64,000 bases of DNA from Cyanobacterium sp. HL-69 (GCA_002813895.1 CP024912.1:1426001-1490000), one strand, 5' to 3'. Shown: positions 45,001 to 54,386, counted from the stretch's first letter. Notes: a model not told the origin generated them from the sequence alone. A program made the numbers and translations.

Positions 45001-45223
45001 GATTCCCCTAGAAGGAGTAATTGATGTAGATAAATTAACCGCCAAATTAACTAAAAAAATGAGTAAAATCGAAGGGGAGGTTAAATCCCTAGAAGGGCGT
45101 TTAAACAATCCTAAATTTACTCAAAAAGCCCCCCCTGAAATTATCAAAAATGCCCAAGATAATCTGGATGAGGCTAAAACTCAATTACAAATTTTACAAA
45201 ATAGACTAGCTTTACTTCAGTGA
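42023..45223 (+). CDS. valS: Valyl-tRNA synthetase with inserted membrane CAAD domain
   Basis: ValRS charges tRNA-Val. Class I signatures are HMGH near residue 56 ([15 protein letters not shown]) and KMSKS at about 542-546; the editing domain lies between. The anticodon-binding domain ends near residue 750. Then comes an insertion of about 130 residues with two membrane helices ([20 protein letters not shown], about 807-831, and [20 protein letters not shown], about 836-860). This is the CAAD domain known in some cyanobacterial synthetases, which anchors them to thylakoids. The usual C-terminal coiled coil (about 1000-1066) is kept. The 1066-residue length equals a normal ValRS plus the insert. 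Confidence 0.95.
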   Translation: MTGIDINLPPQYEAQQTEAKWQKYWEENETFEANPEKKGEPYAIVIPPPNVTGRLHMGHAFNTSLIDTLIRYHRMKGKNTLCLPGTDHASIAVQTIIEKQLKAKGKTRDDLGREKFLQMAWAWREKSGGAIYNQLKRMGLSADWSRQRFTLDEKLCDSVKTAFVKLYEEGLIYRGKYMVNWCPQSQSAVSDLEVENKEVNGSLWHFRYPLTDGSGFVEVATTRPETMLGDTAVAVNPTDERYQDIIGKTLTLPLVGREIPIIADEYVDPTFGTGCVKVTPAHDPNDFAMGKRHDLPFINILNKDGSINENGGEYQGQDRFVARKNVVKAIDEADCLVKVEAYSHSVPYSDRGKVPVEPLLSTQWYVKIKPLAQEALKELDDDKSPLFVPERWEKVYRDWLVKIEDWCISRQLWWGHQIPAWYVVSETNGEISDDTPFVVAHDESEAQLKAIALYGEDAKIIQDPDVLDTWFSSGLWPFSTMGWPEETPDLATYYPNATMVTGFDIIFFWVARMTMMSKHFTGEIPFKDVYIHGLVRDENGKKMSKSANNGIDPLLLSDRYGTDALRYTLIREVAGAGQDISLQYNRDTDESESVEASRNFANKLWNAARFVLMNLDGKTPQDLDYPSLTQLEMSDRWILSRFNQVIKQTDEYLDNYGLGEAAKGLYEFIWGDFCDWYIELVKTRLRQDADSPSRIVVQQTLAYVLEGILKLLHPFMPHITEEIWHTLTQTEEGSLALQSYPMVDELLNFSSVVAINTTKEELIIDLSDSREFSTDNPTIVKVGNQLINLLDQLPEQFSSIIKRYKQPLTLLLVIFLTLVVLQLVVSVSNAIYEFPLLAPVLRLVGLSYSGWFIYRNLVFVETRKDTFRRLNGLKQEIFGSKNVAASLQQPSQEKFIAPVAMNSLISEDLETSFTLLFETIRAIRNLRAEAEIKPGAQVSVILQSDSEDERKILENTRPYIEGLAKVENLSIIDSLTQEVPKAIASVVGTIQVLIPLEGVIDVDKLTAKLTKKMSKIEGEVKSLEGRLNNPKFTQKAPPEIIKNAQDNLDEAKTQLQILQNRLALLQ

Positions 45224-45662
45224 TTTTAGTTTTTTGAGCTAACATTTTAGGGGCTGAGGATAAAAAGAAGTAGCAAAATTTATGGTAATGGTCCTAATTT
45301 TGATTATTTATTTTCTATGATAAAAAACCTTTGTTTATAATTTATTGATGTCAATTTATTAATCAGGTGTTACTGATAAAGTAGAGTAATAAAAATGGGA
45401 ATTAGTAATAGGCAATAGTTTTTTAGAGTTGAAATACTCTAATATATTATTTTCAGTTTTACTTAATATTTTTATACAAAAAAACGTTATGTCTTGTGTT
45501 TTTTTGATATTGATAATATGCCCAAATCTTCTATATTTTTACACTCTATTTTATTAAGTAAATCCTAATTACTGATTCTGACTTTCTATATATTTAAGCA
45601 TCTATTTTAAAATAATTTTATCCTCTTTATTTCATTTCTGAAAATTACTCTTTTTATTCAAA
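45224..45662. other. AT-rich spacer after valS
   Basis: This 439-bp spacer has no convincing coding frame on either strand, no GC-rich terminator and no repeat copy I recognise. It must hold the promoter of the coiled-coil protein gene at 45663. Confidence 0.5.
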
Positions 45663-46091
45663 ATGTTGTACTTAGCTCAAGTAGTCGAAAATAATATCTC
45701 TCAAAAGTTAGAACTACATCTCTTGGCGAAGGAAGAGTCTAGCAATCAATGGTTTTTTTGTAATGAAGAATATGCTTTAATTGCTGATGATAATAAGTTG
45801 TGCAAATGGCTATTATTGCTGGTGGAAATAAATGAAAAAGGAGAAATAGTTCGTTATCGCCATGCAAAAGATTGGGTGTTAAATATAATCAGAGACTTTA
45901 TAAATAATGGAGGGGGAAAAAGCTCAGATTTTTTATTAGAAGAGCAGGTAAGAATTGAAAAATGGCGACAAGAATTAACTTTAGAAAGTCAAGATTTAAC
46001 TCGTCTAAAATTGGAAATGGAAACCCGTAGAGAAGAATTGCAACAATTAGAACATAATTTAAGTTTGGAAAGAAAAAAATTAAATGACTAA
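45663..46091 (+). CDS. Unrecognised protein with C-terminal coiled coil
   Basis: This 142-residue soluble protein has two parts. Residues 1-85 look globular (LYLAQVVENNISQKLELHLL, WFFCNEEYALIADDNKLCKW). Residues 95-142 form a continuous Glu/Leu/Arg coiled coil (TLESQDLTRLKLEMETRREE). Similar proteins exist as hypotheticals in cyanobacteria as far as I recall, without assigned function. It converges with psaM. Confidence 0.65.
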   Translation: MLYLAQVVENNISQKLELHLLAKEESSNQWFFCNEEYALIADDNKLCKWLLLLVEINEKGEIVRYRHAKDWVLNIIRDFINNGGGKSSDFLLEEQVRIEKWRQELTLESQDLTRLKLEMETRREELQQLEHNLSLERKKLND

Positions 46092-46100
46092 ATGTTTATC

Positions 46101-46131
46101 CCCCCTTCTCAAACAAAAAGAAAGAGGGGAT
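46101..46131. terminator. Imperfect hairpin between convergent genes
   Basis: CCCCCCTTCTC near 46101 can pair with GAAAGAGGGG ending near 46130, with one interior mismatch region. It is placed between the coiled-coil gene and psaM, so a bidirectional terminator is plausible. Confidence 0.4.
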
Positions 46132-46137
46132 GGAGAA

Positions 46138-46233
46138 TTATTTATATAATTCGGTAGATAAACGGAAAGCAAGAATAGCAGGTACTAAAGCAATTGCTAA
46201 AGCTACAAAAACTTGGGTATCGGAAATAGCCAT
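46138..46233 (-). CDS. psaM: Photosystem I reaction centre subunit XII (PsaM)
   Basis: This is a 31-codon gene. The product starts MAISDTQVFVALAIALVPAI and ends LAFRLSTELYK, matching PsaM over its whole length: one membrane helix with the conserved SDTQV start and AFRL-TELYK end. PsaM lies at the PSI trimer interface region. An AGGAG site eight bases before the ATG supports translation. It is monocistronic, with the HhH-protein gene divergent upstream and a weak hairpin downstream. Confidence 0.95.
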   Translation of the reverse strand: MAISDTQVFVALAIALVPAILAFRLSTELYK

Positions 46234-46344
46234 AAAAAAACTCCTTTTGTACAATAAAAATTGATAAAATTAAGCTAAATTATTATTTAATTTGCCCTAA
46301 TATAGGCACGGTGGCACATTTTCGTAATAATTTGCAACAAAATA

Positions 46345-46869
46345 ATGACTAAATTAGACTGGCGGGAAAGGGCGATCGCCCGTAAAATAGAACAAAATCC
46401 TTATTATCGTTTCCAAAATCTGTCTGAAATTAGAGTAGGGGCAAAATTGGGCATTTCCATAGACGTAAATCAAGCCAATGTGGATGATTGGTTAAGACTG
46501 CCTGGCATCTCCATCACCCAAGCCCGTACCCTTGTAGAAATGAATAATTCGGGCATCCAAATCCTTTGTATGGAAGATTTGGCAGCAGCCCTAGGCATTT
46601 CGGTGACGAAGATAGCTTTTTGGCAACCTGTGTTAAATTTTTCCTATTATGATCAAAATAGCTTCCATGCACCCCCCAAAATAAATCCCAATACTGCCAC
46701 CCTAGAGCAACTAGAAGGCATCCCAAACCTTGATCATTATACAGCTCTCAATATTATCCAAAACCGAGAAATAGGGGGCAAATATCGCAATCTTCCCCAC
46801 CTACAACAAAGATTATCTTTAGCCCCCGACTTTGTTTATCATCTAATGTATTATTTTCAATTTGATTAA
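46345..46869 (+). CDS. Helix-hairpin-helix protein, ComEA-like domains
   Basis: The 174-residue soluble protein has two helix-hairpin-helix regions: IDVNQANVDDWLRLPGISIT (about residues 38-57, continuing to about 66) and INPNTATLEQLEGIPNLDHY (about 111-130). The NxAxxxxLxxLPGI pattern is that of ComEA/OB-associated DNA-binding HhH modules. There is no signal peptide or membrane anchor, unlike competence ComEA, so a cytoplasmic DNA-binding role is more likely. The function is not established. Confidence 0.8.
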   Translation: MTKLDWRERAIARKIEQNPYYRFQNLSEIRVGAKLGISIDVNQANVDDWLRLPGISITQARTLVEMNNSGIQILCMEDLAAALGISVTKIAFWQPVLNFSYYDQNSFHAPPKINPNTATLEQLEGIPNLDHYTALNIIQNREIGGKYRNLPHLQQRLSLAPDFVYHLMYYFQFD

Positions 46870-46912
46870 TGGGGGAATAGGCAAAGGGCAAGAGATTGAT
46901 TGTTGTTAACGT

Positions 46913-47524
46913 CTATTTTTGAAAATATTGCCAAAGGGATGAACTACCGATGATTGCCCCAAAGAGGATAGAAGCAGATAAACATCCAGCAATAATACAA
47001 ACAATCAAACCCAAGAGACAGATAAAACCGTCATCCTCCTGTAACCCAAAAGCAGTAATAAAAATGCCTACGGCGGGGGCGGTATTGGTGCCAGGAATCG
47101 GAATCATCATAGAAATTGCCATAAGGGCGATCGCACTTCCTAGTACAATTTTACCTATTTTTGTGTTACAAATAGAAGTCAAACGGGGCTTAGTAATAGT
47201 TTCCAGACGTTTTAACCAAGGTAAACCCTTTTGCACAAATTGCTTTGCCTTAGAAGTTTTCATCTTGCCTTTTTTGACTCTATCAGGCAACCAAGGTATT
47301 TGATAACCCACCATAAACTGTATTGCCAACAAAAAAATTACCACCCCAAAAGGAATAGAATAGCCCGGGGCAGGAATCGGTAAAGCAGAAGGTAAAGACA
47401 AAATTACTAATAGAAAGCCAAAAATGCGATCGCCTGCCAAAAGAAGAATATCATCAAAACAAACAATCTCCTCCCTCTCCTCAAGCAAAAAATAACGCTC
47501 TAACTCAACCGATAACTTTGCCAT
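46913..47524 (-). CDS. ExoD family membrane protein
   Basis: This 203-residue protein matches the exopolysaccharide synthesis ExoD family: an N-terminal cytoplasmic segment, GDRIFGFLLVILSLPSALPI, PIPAPGYSIPFGVVIFLLAI and, after a hydrophilic middle, a mirrored half with LMAISMMIPIPGTNTAPAVG and two more helices. The family is linked to exopolysaccharide production in rhizobia, but the biochemical activity is unknown. It lies 26 bp after hisZ on the same strand and is probably co-transcribed with it. Confidence 0.87.
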   Translation of the reverse strand: MAKLSVELERYFLLEEREEIVCFDDILLLAGDRIFGFLLVILSLPSALPIPAPGYSIPFGVVIFLLAIQFMVGYQIPWLPDRVKKGKMKTSKAKQFVQKGLPWLKRLETITKPRLTSICNTKIGKIVLGSAIALMAISMMIPIPGTNTAPAVGIFITAFGLQEDDGFICLLGLIVCIIAGCLSASILFGAIIGSSSLWQYFQK

Positions 47525-47550
47525 ACATTTTCATCACCTAGCAAAAAAAA

Positions 47551-48762
47551 TTAAATAACTTCTATTCTTGGAGTGCCATCCACCCCAATCCAGGCCAAAC
47601 GCTTAATACCTTCATTCTCAGCATAAAGCCTAATTTGCTCCGCTGAGCGATACTGTAACTCTAATTCTACCCTGACAGTGGTTTCACCATTACGTAATTT
47701 TTGGGCATAATCAAAAGCCATTTTAGCCGCCCCAACATTTTCAGGAATTACCAACCAATCACTAGGGGGAGTTGTTTTTGGTAAATCAGCCCCCGACAAC
47801 AAGCAACTATGTAAATCCTCAATATTAAAAGAAAAACCAATACCAGGATAATTTTGCTTCTGAGGATGGTATAAACCCAATAATTGGTCATATCTACCCC
47901 CCTGCCCCAACACACGGGGTTGACTCTCACTAAAGCCCACCACCTCAAACACAATGCCCGTATAGTAATCAAAGGTTTGTACCAAACTTAAATCCAGCAC
48001 GATGGGCAAAGGTTTACCATAACTATGATTTACCAACTCCAATAAACCCTTAAGATGCTCAACAGCCTTCTTGGTATCCTCATCAATATCAAGGGTACTA
48101 ACTTGACTTAAAACCTGCTCAGGATTTCCTCTCAACTCGAACAACTGTAAAGCCTTAACCTTCAAGTGCTCATCTAATTCTAAATTAGAAAGGGCTATAC
48201 GATCCAAATTAGCTAAACAATTAAGAATATCTCCTCGCACAGAAGACGGAAATTGACTTAAAAGCCCCTTAGTTAAACCCGCATCCCCCAACAACAACTG
48301 CCATTGCCCAATACCTAATTTTTCCAAACAATTAGCCACTAGTAAAAGGGTTTCGGCATCAGCCAAAAGCCCATCAGTAAAAAGTAACTCTACTCCAGCT
48401 TGATAAAATTCTAACTGCTTACCATGATGCCCCTCCGCACTATTACGAAACACATTGGCACGATAACAAAGTCTTTGCACTGTGTCACCCTCCATTCTCG
48501 TCACTGCCGCCCGGGCAATGGATGCGGTTAATTCTGGGCGTAGGGCAAGATTACCTTGACCAATATTTTGTAAAGGTATAACCGTAGAAGGCTTGATTGC
48601 ACCTCCTGCCATTAAAGTATCTAACCATTGAATAGTAGAAGTGACAATTCTTTTATAACCCCAATTTTGGAATACTTCTTGAAGACAATCATTAATCCAA
48701 CTCTTTTGGGCAACCTCTAGGGGTAGTAAATCTCTAGCGCCTGCGGGGGCTTGGTGAAGCAT
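47551..48762 (-). CDS. hisZ: ATP phosphoribosyltransferase regulatory subunit HisZ
   Basis: HisZ is a catalytically inactive paralogue of histidyl-tRNA synthetase that joins the short form of HisG and provides histidine feedback in the first step of histidine synthesis. The 403-residue sequence has PAGARDLLPLEVAQKSWI at the N-terminus, LRPELTASIARAAVTRM, CYRANVFRN and the RVLGQGGRYDQLLGLY region. The HisRS anticodon domain is shortened, as expected. Its presence predicts a short-form hisG elsewhere. It is followed by exoD. Confidence 0.92.
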   Translation of the reverse strand: MLHQAPAGARDLLPLEVAQKSWINDCLQEVFQNWGYKRIVTSTIQWLDTLMAGGAIKPSTVIPLQNIGQGNLALRPELTASIARAAVTRMEGDTVQRLCYRANVFRNSAEGHHGKQLEFYQAGVELLFTDGLLADAETLLLVANCLEKLGIGQWQLLLGDAGLTKGLLSQFPSSVRGDILNCLANLDRIALSNLELDEHLKVKALQLFELRGNPEQVLSQVSTLDIDEDTKKAVEHLKGLLELVNHSYGKPLPIVLDLSLVQTFDYYTGIVFEVVGFSESQPRVLGQGGRYDQLLGLYHPQKQNYPGIGFSFNIEDLHSCLLSGADLPKTTPPSDWLVIPENVGAAKMAFDYAQKLRNGETTVRVELELQYRSAEQIRLYAENEGIKRLAWIGVDGTPRIEVI

Positions 48763-48811
48763 AGTCTGATTTTCGTTTTATTACTTGACAAGGGCAAATT
48801 CACCGTTTATC

Positions 48812-49810
48812 CTACCACAAACGAATACCAAAAACCGTCGGTCCTTCTTTTTTACCATCTTTTGTCTCTTTACCTTTACTTGTTCTGCCTTTCGTCGTTT
48901 TACCTTTTTGGGATTTTTCTTCTAAAAATTCTTTTTTAATTTCTTTAACTATGGGTTCGTTAGGATTAAGGGAAAATGCCTTATTGTAGTGGATTTTGCC
49001 ATAGGTTTTATTTCCTTGTTTATAATAATAAAAAGAGATTAAACCATGAACTTTACTATTAGCATTATCAATTTTTAGGGCTTCACGAAGATCTAAAACA
49101 GCTTGTTCCAGATTACCAATTTTAGCTGCTTCCTCTGCATTGTATATCAATCTATCTAATCTGTTGACAGTGGGTTCAGATTGTGAGCCAACTTCCGTTT
49201 CATTTTGTGATTGAGTGGCACCCCTCACCATAGTTTCTTCTTCTGGTTGTTGGGTTATGATAGCTTCGCTGGTTTGAATTTGACTAGAATTTGCTGAACT
49301 GCGGGAAACGTTTTGGCGACGTTGGGTTTCGTTTTGAGACATCAAATAAACCATGTTCAGTTCACTAACTAATGCTATCTTGGTCATAACAGTGTTGATG
49401 TCTTGATATTGGTCAACTGCTATTTTTTGCACTAATTCATGGTACAGTTTGTCTTTGTTTTTTTCCTCTTGATAGAGGGTTTTGGCAATTTCTGTACTAA
49501 TAGTAATGTCATTTGTCTGAGAGGCAAGTCTTCTACTCATCTCAGCAAAAACTAATTGGCATTCTTTCCTTAGCTTATCCTTATAAAGATTTTCATAAGC
49601 TGGATTCACTAATCTTGAGAGAATTTGACTTGCTTTTTCTTTTCCTTCAGGGGTATCGGCTTTACAGGTATCGGGATGTAGTTGATAGGCAATTTTGAGA
49701 TACCGTAAGCGAATCTCTTTGGGAGTAGCATCAATGGGTACACCTAAAATGGAGTAGTAGTCTTTTACTTCGTATTTGAATAGTCCATACTTGACATTGA
49801 TGTTCATCAT
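48812..49810 (-). CDS. J-domain protein with C-terminal TPR-like region
   Basis: This is a DnaJ-type co-chaperone. The J domain is at about residues 16-85 (KDYYSILGVPIDATPKEIRL) with the HPD motif in AYQLHPDTCK, which stimulates Hsp70 ATPase. The middle (about 85-220) is helical and Gln/Ser-rich. A TPR-like pair lies at about 225-295 (GNLEQAVLDLREALKIDNAN, ISFYYYKQGNKTYGKIHYNK), and the end is a Lys/Gly/Thr-rich basic tail. The Gly/Phe and zinc-finger regions of DnaJ are absent, so it is a type III J-protein. The client is unknown. Confidence 0.88.
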   Translation of the reverse strand: MMNINVKYGLFKYEVKDYYSILGVPIDATPKEIRLRYLKIAYQLHPDTCKADTPEGKEKASQILSRLVNPAYENLYKDKLRKECQLVFAEMSRRLASQTNDITISTEIAKTLYQEEKNKDKLYHELVQKIAVDQYQDINTVMTKIALVSELNMVYLMSQNETQRRQNVSRSSANSSQIQTSEAIITQQPEEETMVRGATQSQNETEVGSQSEPTVNRLDRLIYNAEEAAKIGNLEQAVLDLREALKIDNANSKVHGLISFYYYKQGNKTYGKIHYNKAFSLNPNEPIVKEIKKEFLEEKSQKGKTTKGRTSKGKETKDGKKEGPTVFGIRLW

Positions 49811-50003
49811 ATAATTGTGCTGTTTTATGGGTTGCCTATATTTGAATTATATATAAGTATTTACTGTTTATTTTGTGCTTAATTATATTCTGTCGTAGTT
49901 TTATTTTGCTAGGGTAAATTTACTAGGAGTTTGTTTAGTTTTCCCCCTGAGCAAAATATAATAGAATGTAAGACTGAAATTATTTGTAATATGCCCGATG
50001 TAA

Positions 50004-51230
50004 ATGTTTAACAACTCTTTGATTATAGCAGGTGCGATCGCGCTTATTTCCATTTTAGTAGTAGAAATAGTGCGAGATATATATCATTTTCTTGCCCATA
50101 TATGGCAACCCTTGTATCGTCTTCATGGTTGGCACCATCGCATTTTTAAACCTGATTTATCGGTAAAAAGTGAGGAAATCTATCGTCAAGCCAACTGGTA
50201 CAATGATTTACCAGAATCCCTCGTTATGCTTTTTTTTGGGGTGATTTTTGCCCAACTAATTATCATTAATGGTTTAATTACTGAGAATTATCAATGGTTG
50301 GTATGGACAGGGTGTATTTATACTATAACCTATAGTTTAGGGGCGATCGCACGGGGTTTGGGCATACCTTACGCCGATGCCATTACCGATGTTACCCACC
50401 GTCAAGGGGAATTTCAAAGTTTACCAGGTAACCTATTCGTAAATCGTACCTATCATTGGCGCCACCATTTCGATGATCAAGATGCTTATTTTTGTGGCAC
50501 ACTCACCTTTGTAGATAGAATTATGGGCACAGCACTTTCACTTAAAGGCAAAAAAATTGCCGTCACTGGTGCTAGTGGTAGTCTTGGGGAGGCTTTGATG
50601 ACTCAATTACATCAAAAAGGGGCAAAGGTAACCGCCCTCACCTCTAAACCTCAAGAATTATCTATCATGATAGATAATCAAACTATCCCCGTTAATACCG
50701 TTACTTGGGCAGTGGATAAAGAAGGAGAATTAAAGGAACTTTTCGAGAAAATTGATATACTGATTATTAACCATGGTATCAATGTTCATGGTGACAAAAG
50801 CCCCAGTGCGATCGTCACTTCCTACCAAGTTAATGCCTTTTCAGGTATTAAAATGATGGAATTATTCCTTGAAACAGTCCAAACCAATCGCCAAAAAGCC
50901 ACCAAAGAAATCTGGGTAAACACCTCCGAAGCCGAAGTAAATCCAGCCTTTAGCCCCCTCTACGAATTAAGTAAACGCACCATGGGCGACATCGTCACCC
51001 TAAGACGCACCAACGCCCCCTGCATCATCAGAAAGCTAATTTTAGGCCCCTTTAAAAGTAACCTTAACCCCATAGGGGTAATGTCAGCGCCTTGGGTAGC
51101 TAAACAAATTGTTAGCCTTGCCCAAAGAGACTTCCGAGACATCATCGTCACCATCAACCCCATCACCTATATTTTCTTCCCCATCAAAGAATTTACTCAA
51201 ACCATTTACTTCAAACTATTTACCAAATAA
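50004..51230 (+). CDS. Fatty-acid-hydroxylase-like / short-chain dehydrogenase fusion
   Basis: Residues 1 to about 180 form an integral-membrane sterol desaturase/fatty acid hydroxylase-like domain with His clusters (LHGWHHRIF, TYHWRHHFDDQD) that could bind a di-iron centre. Residues from about 185 onward form an SDR Rossmann domain with VTGASGSLGEALM, NHGINVHG and a YxxxK-like segment (YELSK). At 408 residues it is known in cyanobacteria as bifunctional sterol desaturase/short-chain dehydrogenase. Substrates are unknown; paired oxidation of a lipid or isoprenoid is inference. pdxH starts 6 bp after its stop. Confidence 0.85.
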   Translation: MFNNSLIIAGAIALISILVVEIVRDIYHFLAHIWQPLYRLHGWHHRIFKPDLSVKSEEIYRQANWYNDLPESLVMLFFGVIFAQLIIINGLITENYQWLVWTGCIYTITYSLGAIARGLGIPYADAITDVTHRQGEFQSLPGNLFVNRTYHWRHHFDDQDAYFCGTLTFVDRIMGTALSLKGKKIAVTGASGSLGEALMTQLHQKGAKVTALTSKPQELSIMIDNQTIPVNTVTWAVDKEGELKELFEKIDILIINHGINVHGDKSPSAIVTSYQVNAFSGIKMMELFLETVQTNRQKATKEIWVNTSEAEVNPAFSPLYELSKRTMGDIVTLRRTNAPCIIRKLILGPFKSNLNPIGVMSAPWVAKQIVSLAQRDFRDIIVTINPITYIFFPIKEFTQTIYFKLFTK

Positions 51231-51236
51231 TCAATC

Positions 51237-51881
51237 ATGGGCATCGACTACTTACCATCCCTACGGGAAAACTACCTCAAAGGAGGATTACTAGAAAGAG
51301 ACATCCTCCCCAATCCCTTCCAACAATTTCATATCTGGCTAGAAGAAGCCATCAACGCTCAACAAAAAGAGCCTAACGCCATGACTCTTGCTACCATCAA
51401 CCAAGATGGAAAACCCAGCGCCAGAATAGTCTTACTCAAAAATCTTGATAGCCATGGCTTTGTATTTTTCACCAACTATGACAGCCAAAAAGGACAAGAT
51501 TTAACCGCCAATCCCTCTGCCTCCCTTGTGTTTTGGTGGGGAGAATTGGAAAGACAAGTAAGGGTAGAAGGTGACGTAGAAAAAATTACCCCTACCGAAT
51601 CTGATGAATACTTTAACGTGCGCCCCCAAGGCTCAAAATTAGGCGCATGGGCATCTCCCCAAAGTCAAGTAATTCCCAATCGTGACGTATTAGACAACAA
51701 CCTAAAAAACCTCGAGGAAGAATATCAAGAAAAAACAGTGTCACGCCCAAGCCATTGGGGAGGATTTCGAGTTATTCCCCAGAAAATAGAATTTTGGCAG
51801 GGTAGAGCAAACCGTTTACACGATCGCCTCTGCTATACTCTAAAGGATAACCAGTGGATTATTGAGCGTTTAGCACCTTAA
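51237..51881 (+). CDS. pdxH: Pyridoxamine 5'-phosphate oxidase
   Basis: PdxH is an FMN enzyme that oxidises pyridoxine- or pyridoxamine-5'-phosphate to PLP. The 214-residue protein has NAMTLATINQDGKPSARIVL, FFTNYDSQKGQDL, the PRPQGS-like VRPQGSKLGAWASPQSQ, SRPSHWGGFRVIP, and the C-terminal GRANRLHDRL...WIIERLAP. All blocks are intact. It is co-transcribed with the hydroxylase-SDR fusion upstream (6 bp). Several PLP enzymes in this window (SufS, C-DES-like, PabC-like) depend on its product. Confidence 0.95.
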   Translation: MGIDYLPSLRENYLKGGLLERDILPNPFQQFHIWLEEAINAQQKEPNAMTLATINQDGKPSARIVLLKNLDSHGFVFFTNYDSQKGQDLTANPSASLVFWWGELERQVRVEGDVEKITPTESDEYFNVRPQGSKLGAWASPQSQVIPNRDVLDNNLKNLEEEYQEKTVSRPSHWGGFRVIPQKIEFWQGRANRLHDRLCYTLKDNQWIIERLAP

Positions 51882-51950
51882 ATAATTAATAATGGACAAT
51901 TGAGAATGGATAATAATTTCAATTTGTAGTTAATTAGTTTTGATTAGTAA

Positions 51951-51970
51951 CAATGGGCTTAAGCCCATTG
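51951..51970. repeat. 20-bp perfect palindrome CAATGGGCTTAAGCCCATTG
   Basis: It has the same length and layout as the CAAGGGGTTTAAACCCCTTG palindromes (34586, 41792) with compensating changes in both arms, as for a conserved hairpin. It lies 70 bp behind pdxH. Just before it, 51888-51925 is a short AATTGAGAATGGATAATAAT tract resembling 17187-17210. Confidence 0.7.
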
Positions 51971-52086
51971 CCCAAAATTTGAAACCGTTGCTCAAAATTA
52001 AGAAATATTGCGAGGGGAGTTTAATAACCTAAAAGAAGAGGTGATAATGAAACAGAGAACAATTCACCATTATCATATTTGCCATC

Positions 52087-52980
52087 ATGCTTCGCTATGC
52101 TTATTTTCCAGGTTGTGTTGCCCAAGGGGCTTGTCGAGAATTAGACACCTCCACCAAAGCTATCAGTGAGGCTTTAGGAATAGAATTAATAGAATTAAAA
52201 AAGGCTTCTTGTTGTGGCTCTGGTACTTTTAAGGAAGACTCTCAACTATTAGAAGATTCCGTTAATGCCCGTAATATTGCCCTAGCAGAATCTCTTAATT
52301 TATCCATGCTTACTCACTGTAGCACCTGTCAGGGCGTAATCGGTCATGTGGACGAAAGGTTAAAGGATGCTAAGGAAAATAACTCCGCTTATTTTGAGGA
52401 AGTAAATGGCTTTTTGGCAAAGGAAAATTGTTCACCCTATCAAGGTACAACGGAAGTAAAACATATTCTTTGGGCTTTGATTAGTGATTATGGTTTAGAG
52501 GCTTTACAGGAAAAAGTTACTAAATCTTTAAAGGGTTTAAAGTGCGCTGCTTTTTATGGTTGTTATCTGTTGAGGGTACAAAAAAATCTCCCTTTTGATA
52601 ATCCTTTTAATCCTCAATCTATGGAGAATGTTTTTAGTGCTTTGGGTGCTACTCCTGTTTATTATGATGGTAGGATAAAATGCTGTGGTTGGCCCCTTTC
52701 TAGTTATGCCACGGAAAAATCTTTTAAGATGGCAGGAAATAACCTACTCGATGCCATGGATAAGGGCGCTGATTGCATTGTTACTCCTTGCCCCCTGTGC
52801 CATCTCAATTTGGACTCTCGACAGCCTGAGGTTGCCAAAGTTCTAGGACAAAAGTTAAATATTCCTGTCTTACATTTACCTCAGTTAATTGGTTTAGCTT
52901 TGGGTATTCCTCCTAAAAAATTAGGGCTAAATAATCACGTTGTTTCTACTAAAAAAGTATTAGAAATTATTAATAATTAA
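52087..52980 (+). CDS. Heterodisulfide reductase subunit B-like protein (two CCG domains)
   Basis: The 297-residue protein has two cysteine-rich CCG domains. The first shows [21 protein letters not shown] and THCSTCQG; the second [18 protein letters not shown] and PCPLCHLN. Such domains hold non-cubane [4Fe-4S] clusters or zinc and occur in HdrB and in the SdhE/SdhC-like subunit of some succinate dehydrogenases. In cyanobacteria an HdrB-like protein has been proposed as the membrane-associated succinate dehydrogenase partner; that role is inference here. No other Hdr or Sdh gene is adjacent. There are no membrane helices. Confidence 0.88.
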   Translation: MLRYAYFPGCVAQGACRELDTSTKAISEALGIELIELKKASCCGSGTFKEDSQLLEDSVNARNIALAESLNLSMLTHCSTCQGVIGHVDERLKDAKENNSAYFEEVNGFLAKENCSPYQGTTEVKHILWALISDYGLEALQEKVTKSLKGLKCAAFYGCYLLRVQKNLPFDNPFNPQSMENVFSALGATPVYYDGRIKCCGWPLSSYATEKSFKMAGNNLLDAMDKGADCIVTPCPLCHLNLDSRQPEVAKVLGQKLNIPVLHLPQLIGLALGIPPKKLGLNNHVVSTKKVLEIINN

Positions 52981-52999
52981 ATTACAGTTTCCATTGGGG

Positions 53000-53105
53000 A
53001 ATTGCTTAATTATGGTATGAAATATTGTTTACGATAAATATCCGATATTATTATTAACATTGTCCATTCTCTATTTCCCATCTAAACTAAAAATCATATC
53101 TAAAT
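53000..53105. repeat. Dispersed intergenic repeat, copy F
   Basis: It starts AATTGCTTAATTATGGTATG and AAATATTG as in copies A, B and D, then has ATTATTATTAACATTGTCCA, TTCTCTATTTCCCATC and AAAAATCATATCTAAA, the last part also following copy A (14471-14485). It lies between the convergent HdrB-like and MFS genes. Confidence 0.6.
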
Positions 53106-53130
53106 TCAGCAATGCCAAAAAGTATTTTAT

Positions 53131-54363
53131 TTAGAAATAAGGCTGTTTATTTTTCTGCATATTATATTGTAAAAACAGAAGTATCATAATACCAATAAAA
53201 ACACTTGCTGAAGAAAATAACCAAAAATTGTGGGCATAATTTTCTCCTTTATCTAAGACAAAACCCCCTAGAGGTGGCCCGATTAAGTTGCCAATTGCCC
53301 AACATTGAGAATTAATAGCAAAATAAATTCCTCGTAATGAGGGGGGGGCTAATTTGACTATAAATCCAGATGCAGGGGGGTTATAGGTGGCAAGGGCGAT
53401 CGCACTCACCAATACTGCTAAAATAGCGGTTAAAAAGGCATACTGTGTCAAGTTTCCAGCCAACCAGATTAGAATAAAACCTACAGCCCAAAAAAGAAAA
53501 GATAAAATTAACCCCTGAATGTGGGTAAGACGGTTAAGAATTTTGACAATAGGTAATTGAAACAACGCCGCAAAAGCGATATGAAGACTAAATAAACCAC
53601 TGATACGAGTAATGGAAAAATGATCAGGGTTAACCGCAAAATTGGTTAAATAAAGGGGTAAAGTTGATTGCAACTGCATGATGTAGGTAGTAAATATAAC
53701 ATTTACCACACAAAAAATCCAAAGATTGTAATCCTTTAAAGTTTTTCTCCATCCCTGCCAAAAAGATTGGGCTATTCTTTCTTTTTCCCCTGATTCTTTT
53801 ATAGCCCAAAAAATAACTCCATAAAACACCACAAAAGAAATACCATCAATGATAAATAACAGTCGATAACTACCCGTTAAGGCAATTAAAGCCCCCCCAA
53901 TAGCTACCCCAAAACCTAAACCCACACTATCTCCTAAGCGATTGAGAGCAAAAGCAAAATTTCTTTGGTCTGAAGTCGTCAAATCCGCTATCATGGCTTC
54001 AGCAGGAGGCCAATAAAAACCAATACCCAAGCCCATTAACAAATTACCAATTAACAAGGACGGATAGTCAGAAGTAGAAGCCAGAAAAACATCAGCAAAA
54101 GCAGAGATGAAAGCTGATAGTAATAGGGTTTTTTTCCTTCCCCAAGTGGGGGAGTCACTCCAACTCCCCCCCAAAAAACGTCCTATAATCCCTGATACGG
54201 AAGCACTACCCAGGGCAACACCCACTGATGTAGGAGAAAATCCCAATTGATTAACAAAGAAAAGGGGAGCATAAAAAAGAGTAAAACCTGTGCCAAATTG
54301 TAATAACGTCCTACCCCCTGCGAGTATCCATACTTGTCTGTCTAGGGGAGTTTTATTTGTCAT
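53131..54363 (-). CDS. Major facilitator superfamily transporter
   Basis: The 410-residue protein has about 12 membrane helices. It shows the MFS motif A-like loop GRFLGGSWSDSPTWGRKKTL after helix 2, LLMGLGIGFYWPPAEAMIAD and the matching second half. It resembles drug/metabolite MFS carriers with a YhcA/MdtH-type layout, but the substrate cannot be told. It lies 104 bp downstream of lepA on the same strand with a strong hairpin between, so it is probably transcribed separately. Confidence 0.9.
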   Translation of the reverse strand: MTNKTPLDRQVWILAGGRTLLQFGTGFTLFYAPLFFVNQLGFSPTSVGVALGSASVSGIIGRFLGGSWSDSPTWGRKKTLLLSAFISAFADVFLASTSDYPSLLIGNLLMGLGIGFYWPPAEAMIADLTTSDQRNFAFALNRLGDSVGLGFGVAIGGALIALTGSYRLLFIIDGISFVVFYGVIFWAIKESGEKERIAQSFWQGWRKTLKDYNLWIFCVVNVIFTTYIMQLQSTLPLYLTNFAVNPDHFSITRISGLFSLHIAFAALFQLPIVKILNRLTHIQGLILSFLFWAVGFILIWLAGNLTQYAFLTAILAVLVSAIALATYNPPASGFIVKLAPPSLRGIYFAINSQCWAIGNLIGPPLGGFVLDKGENYAHNFWLFSSASVFIGIMILLFLQYNMQKNKQPYF

Positions 54364-54386
54364 TAGAATTTTTGAAAATATTGTGT

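Noticed and set aside
45282-45320. Tiny hydrophobic frame MVMVLILIIYFL after valS
   Set aside because: Twelve codons, no ribosome site, no match to PetN, PsaI or other small photosynthetic subunits.
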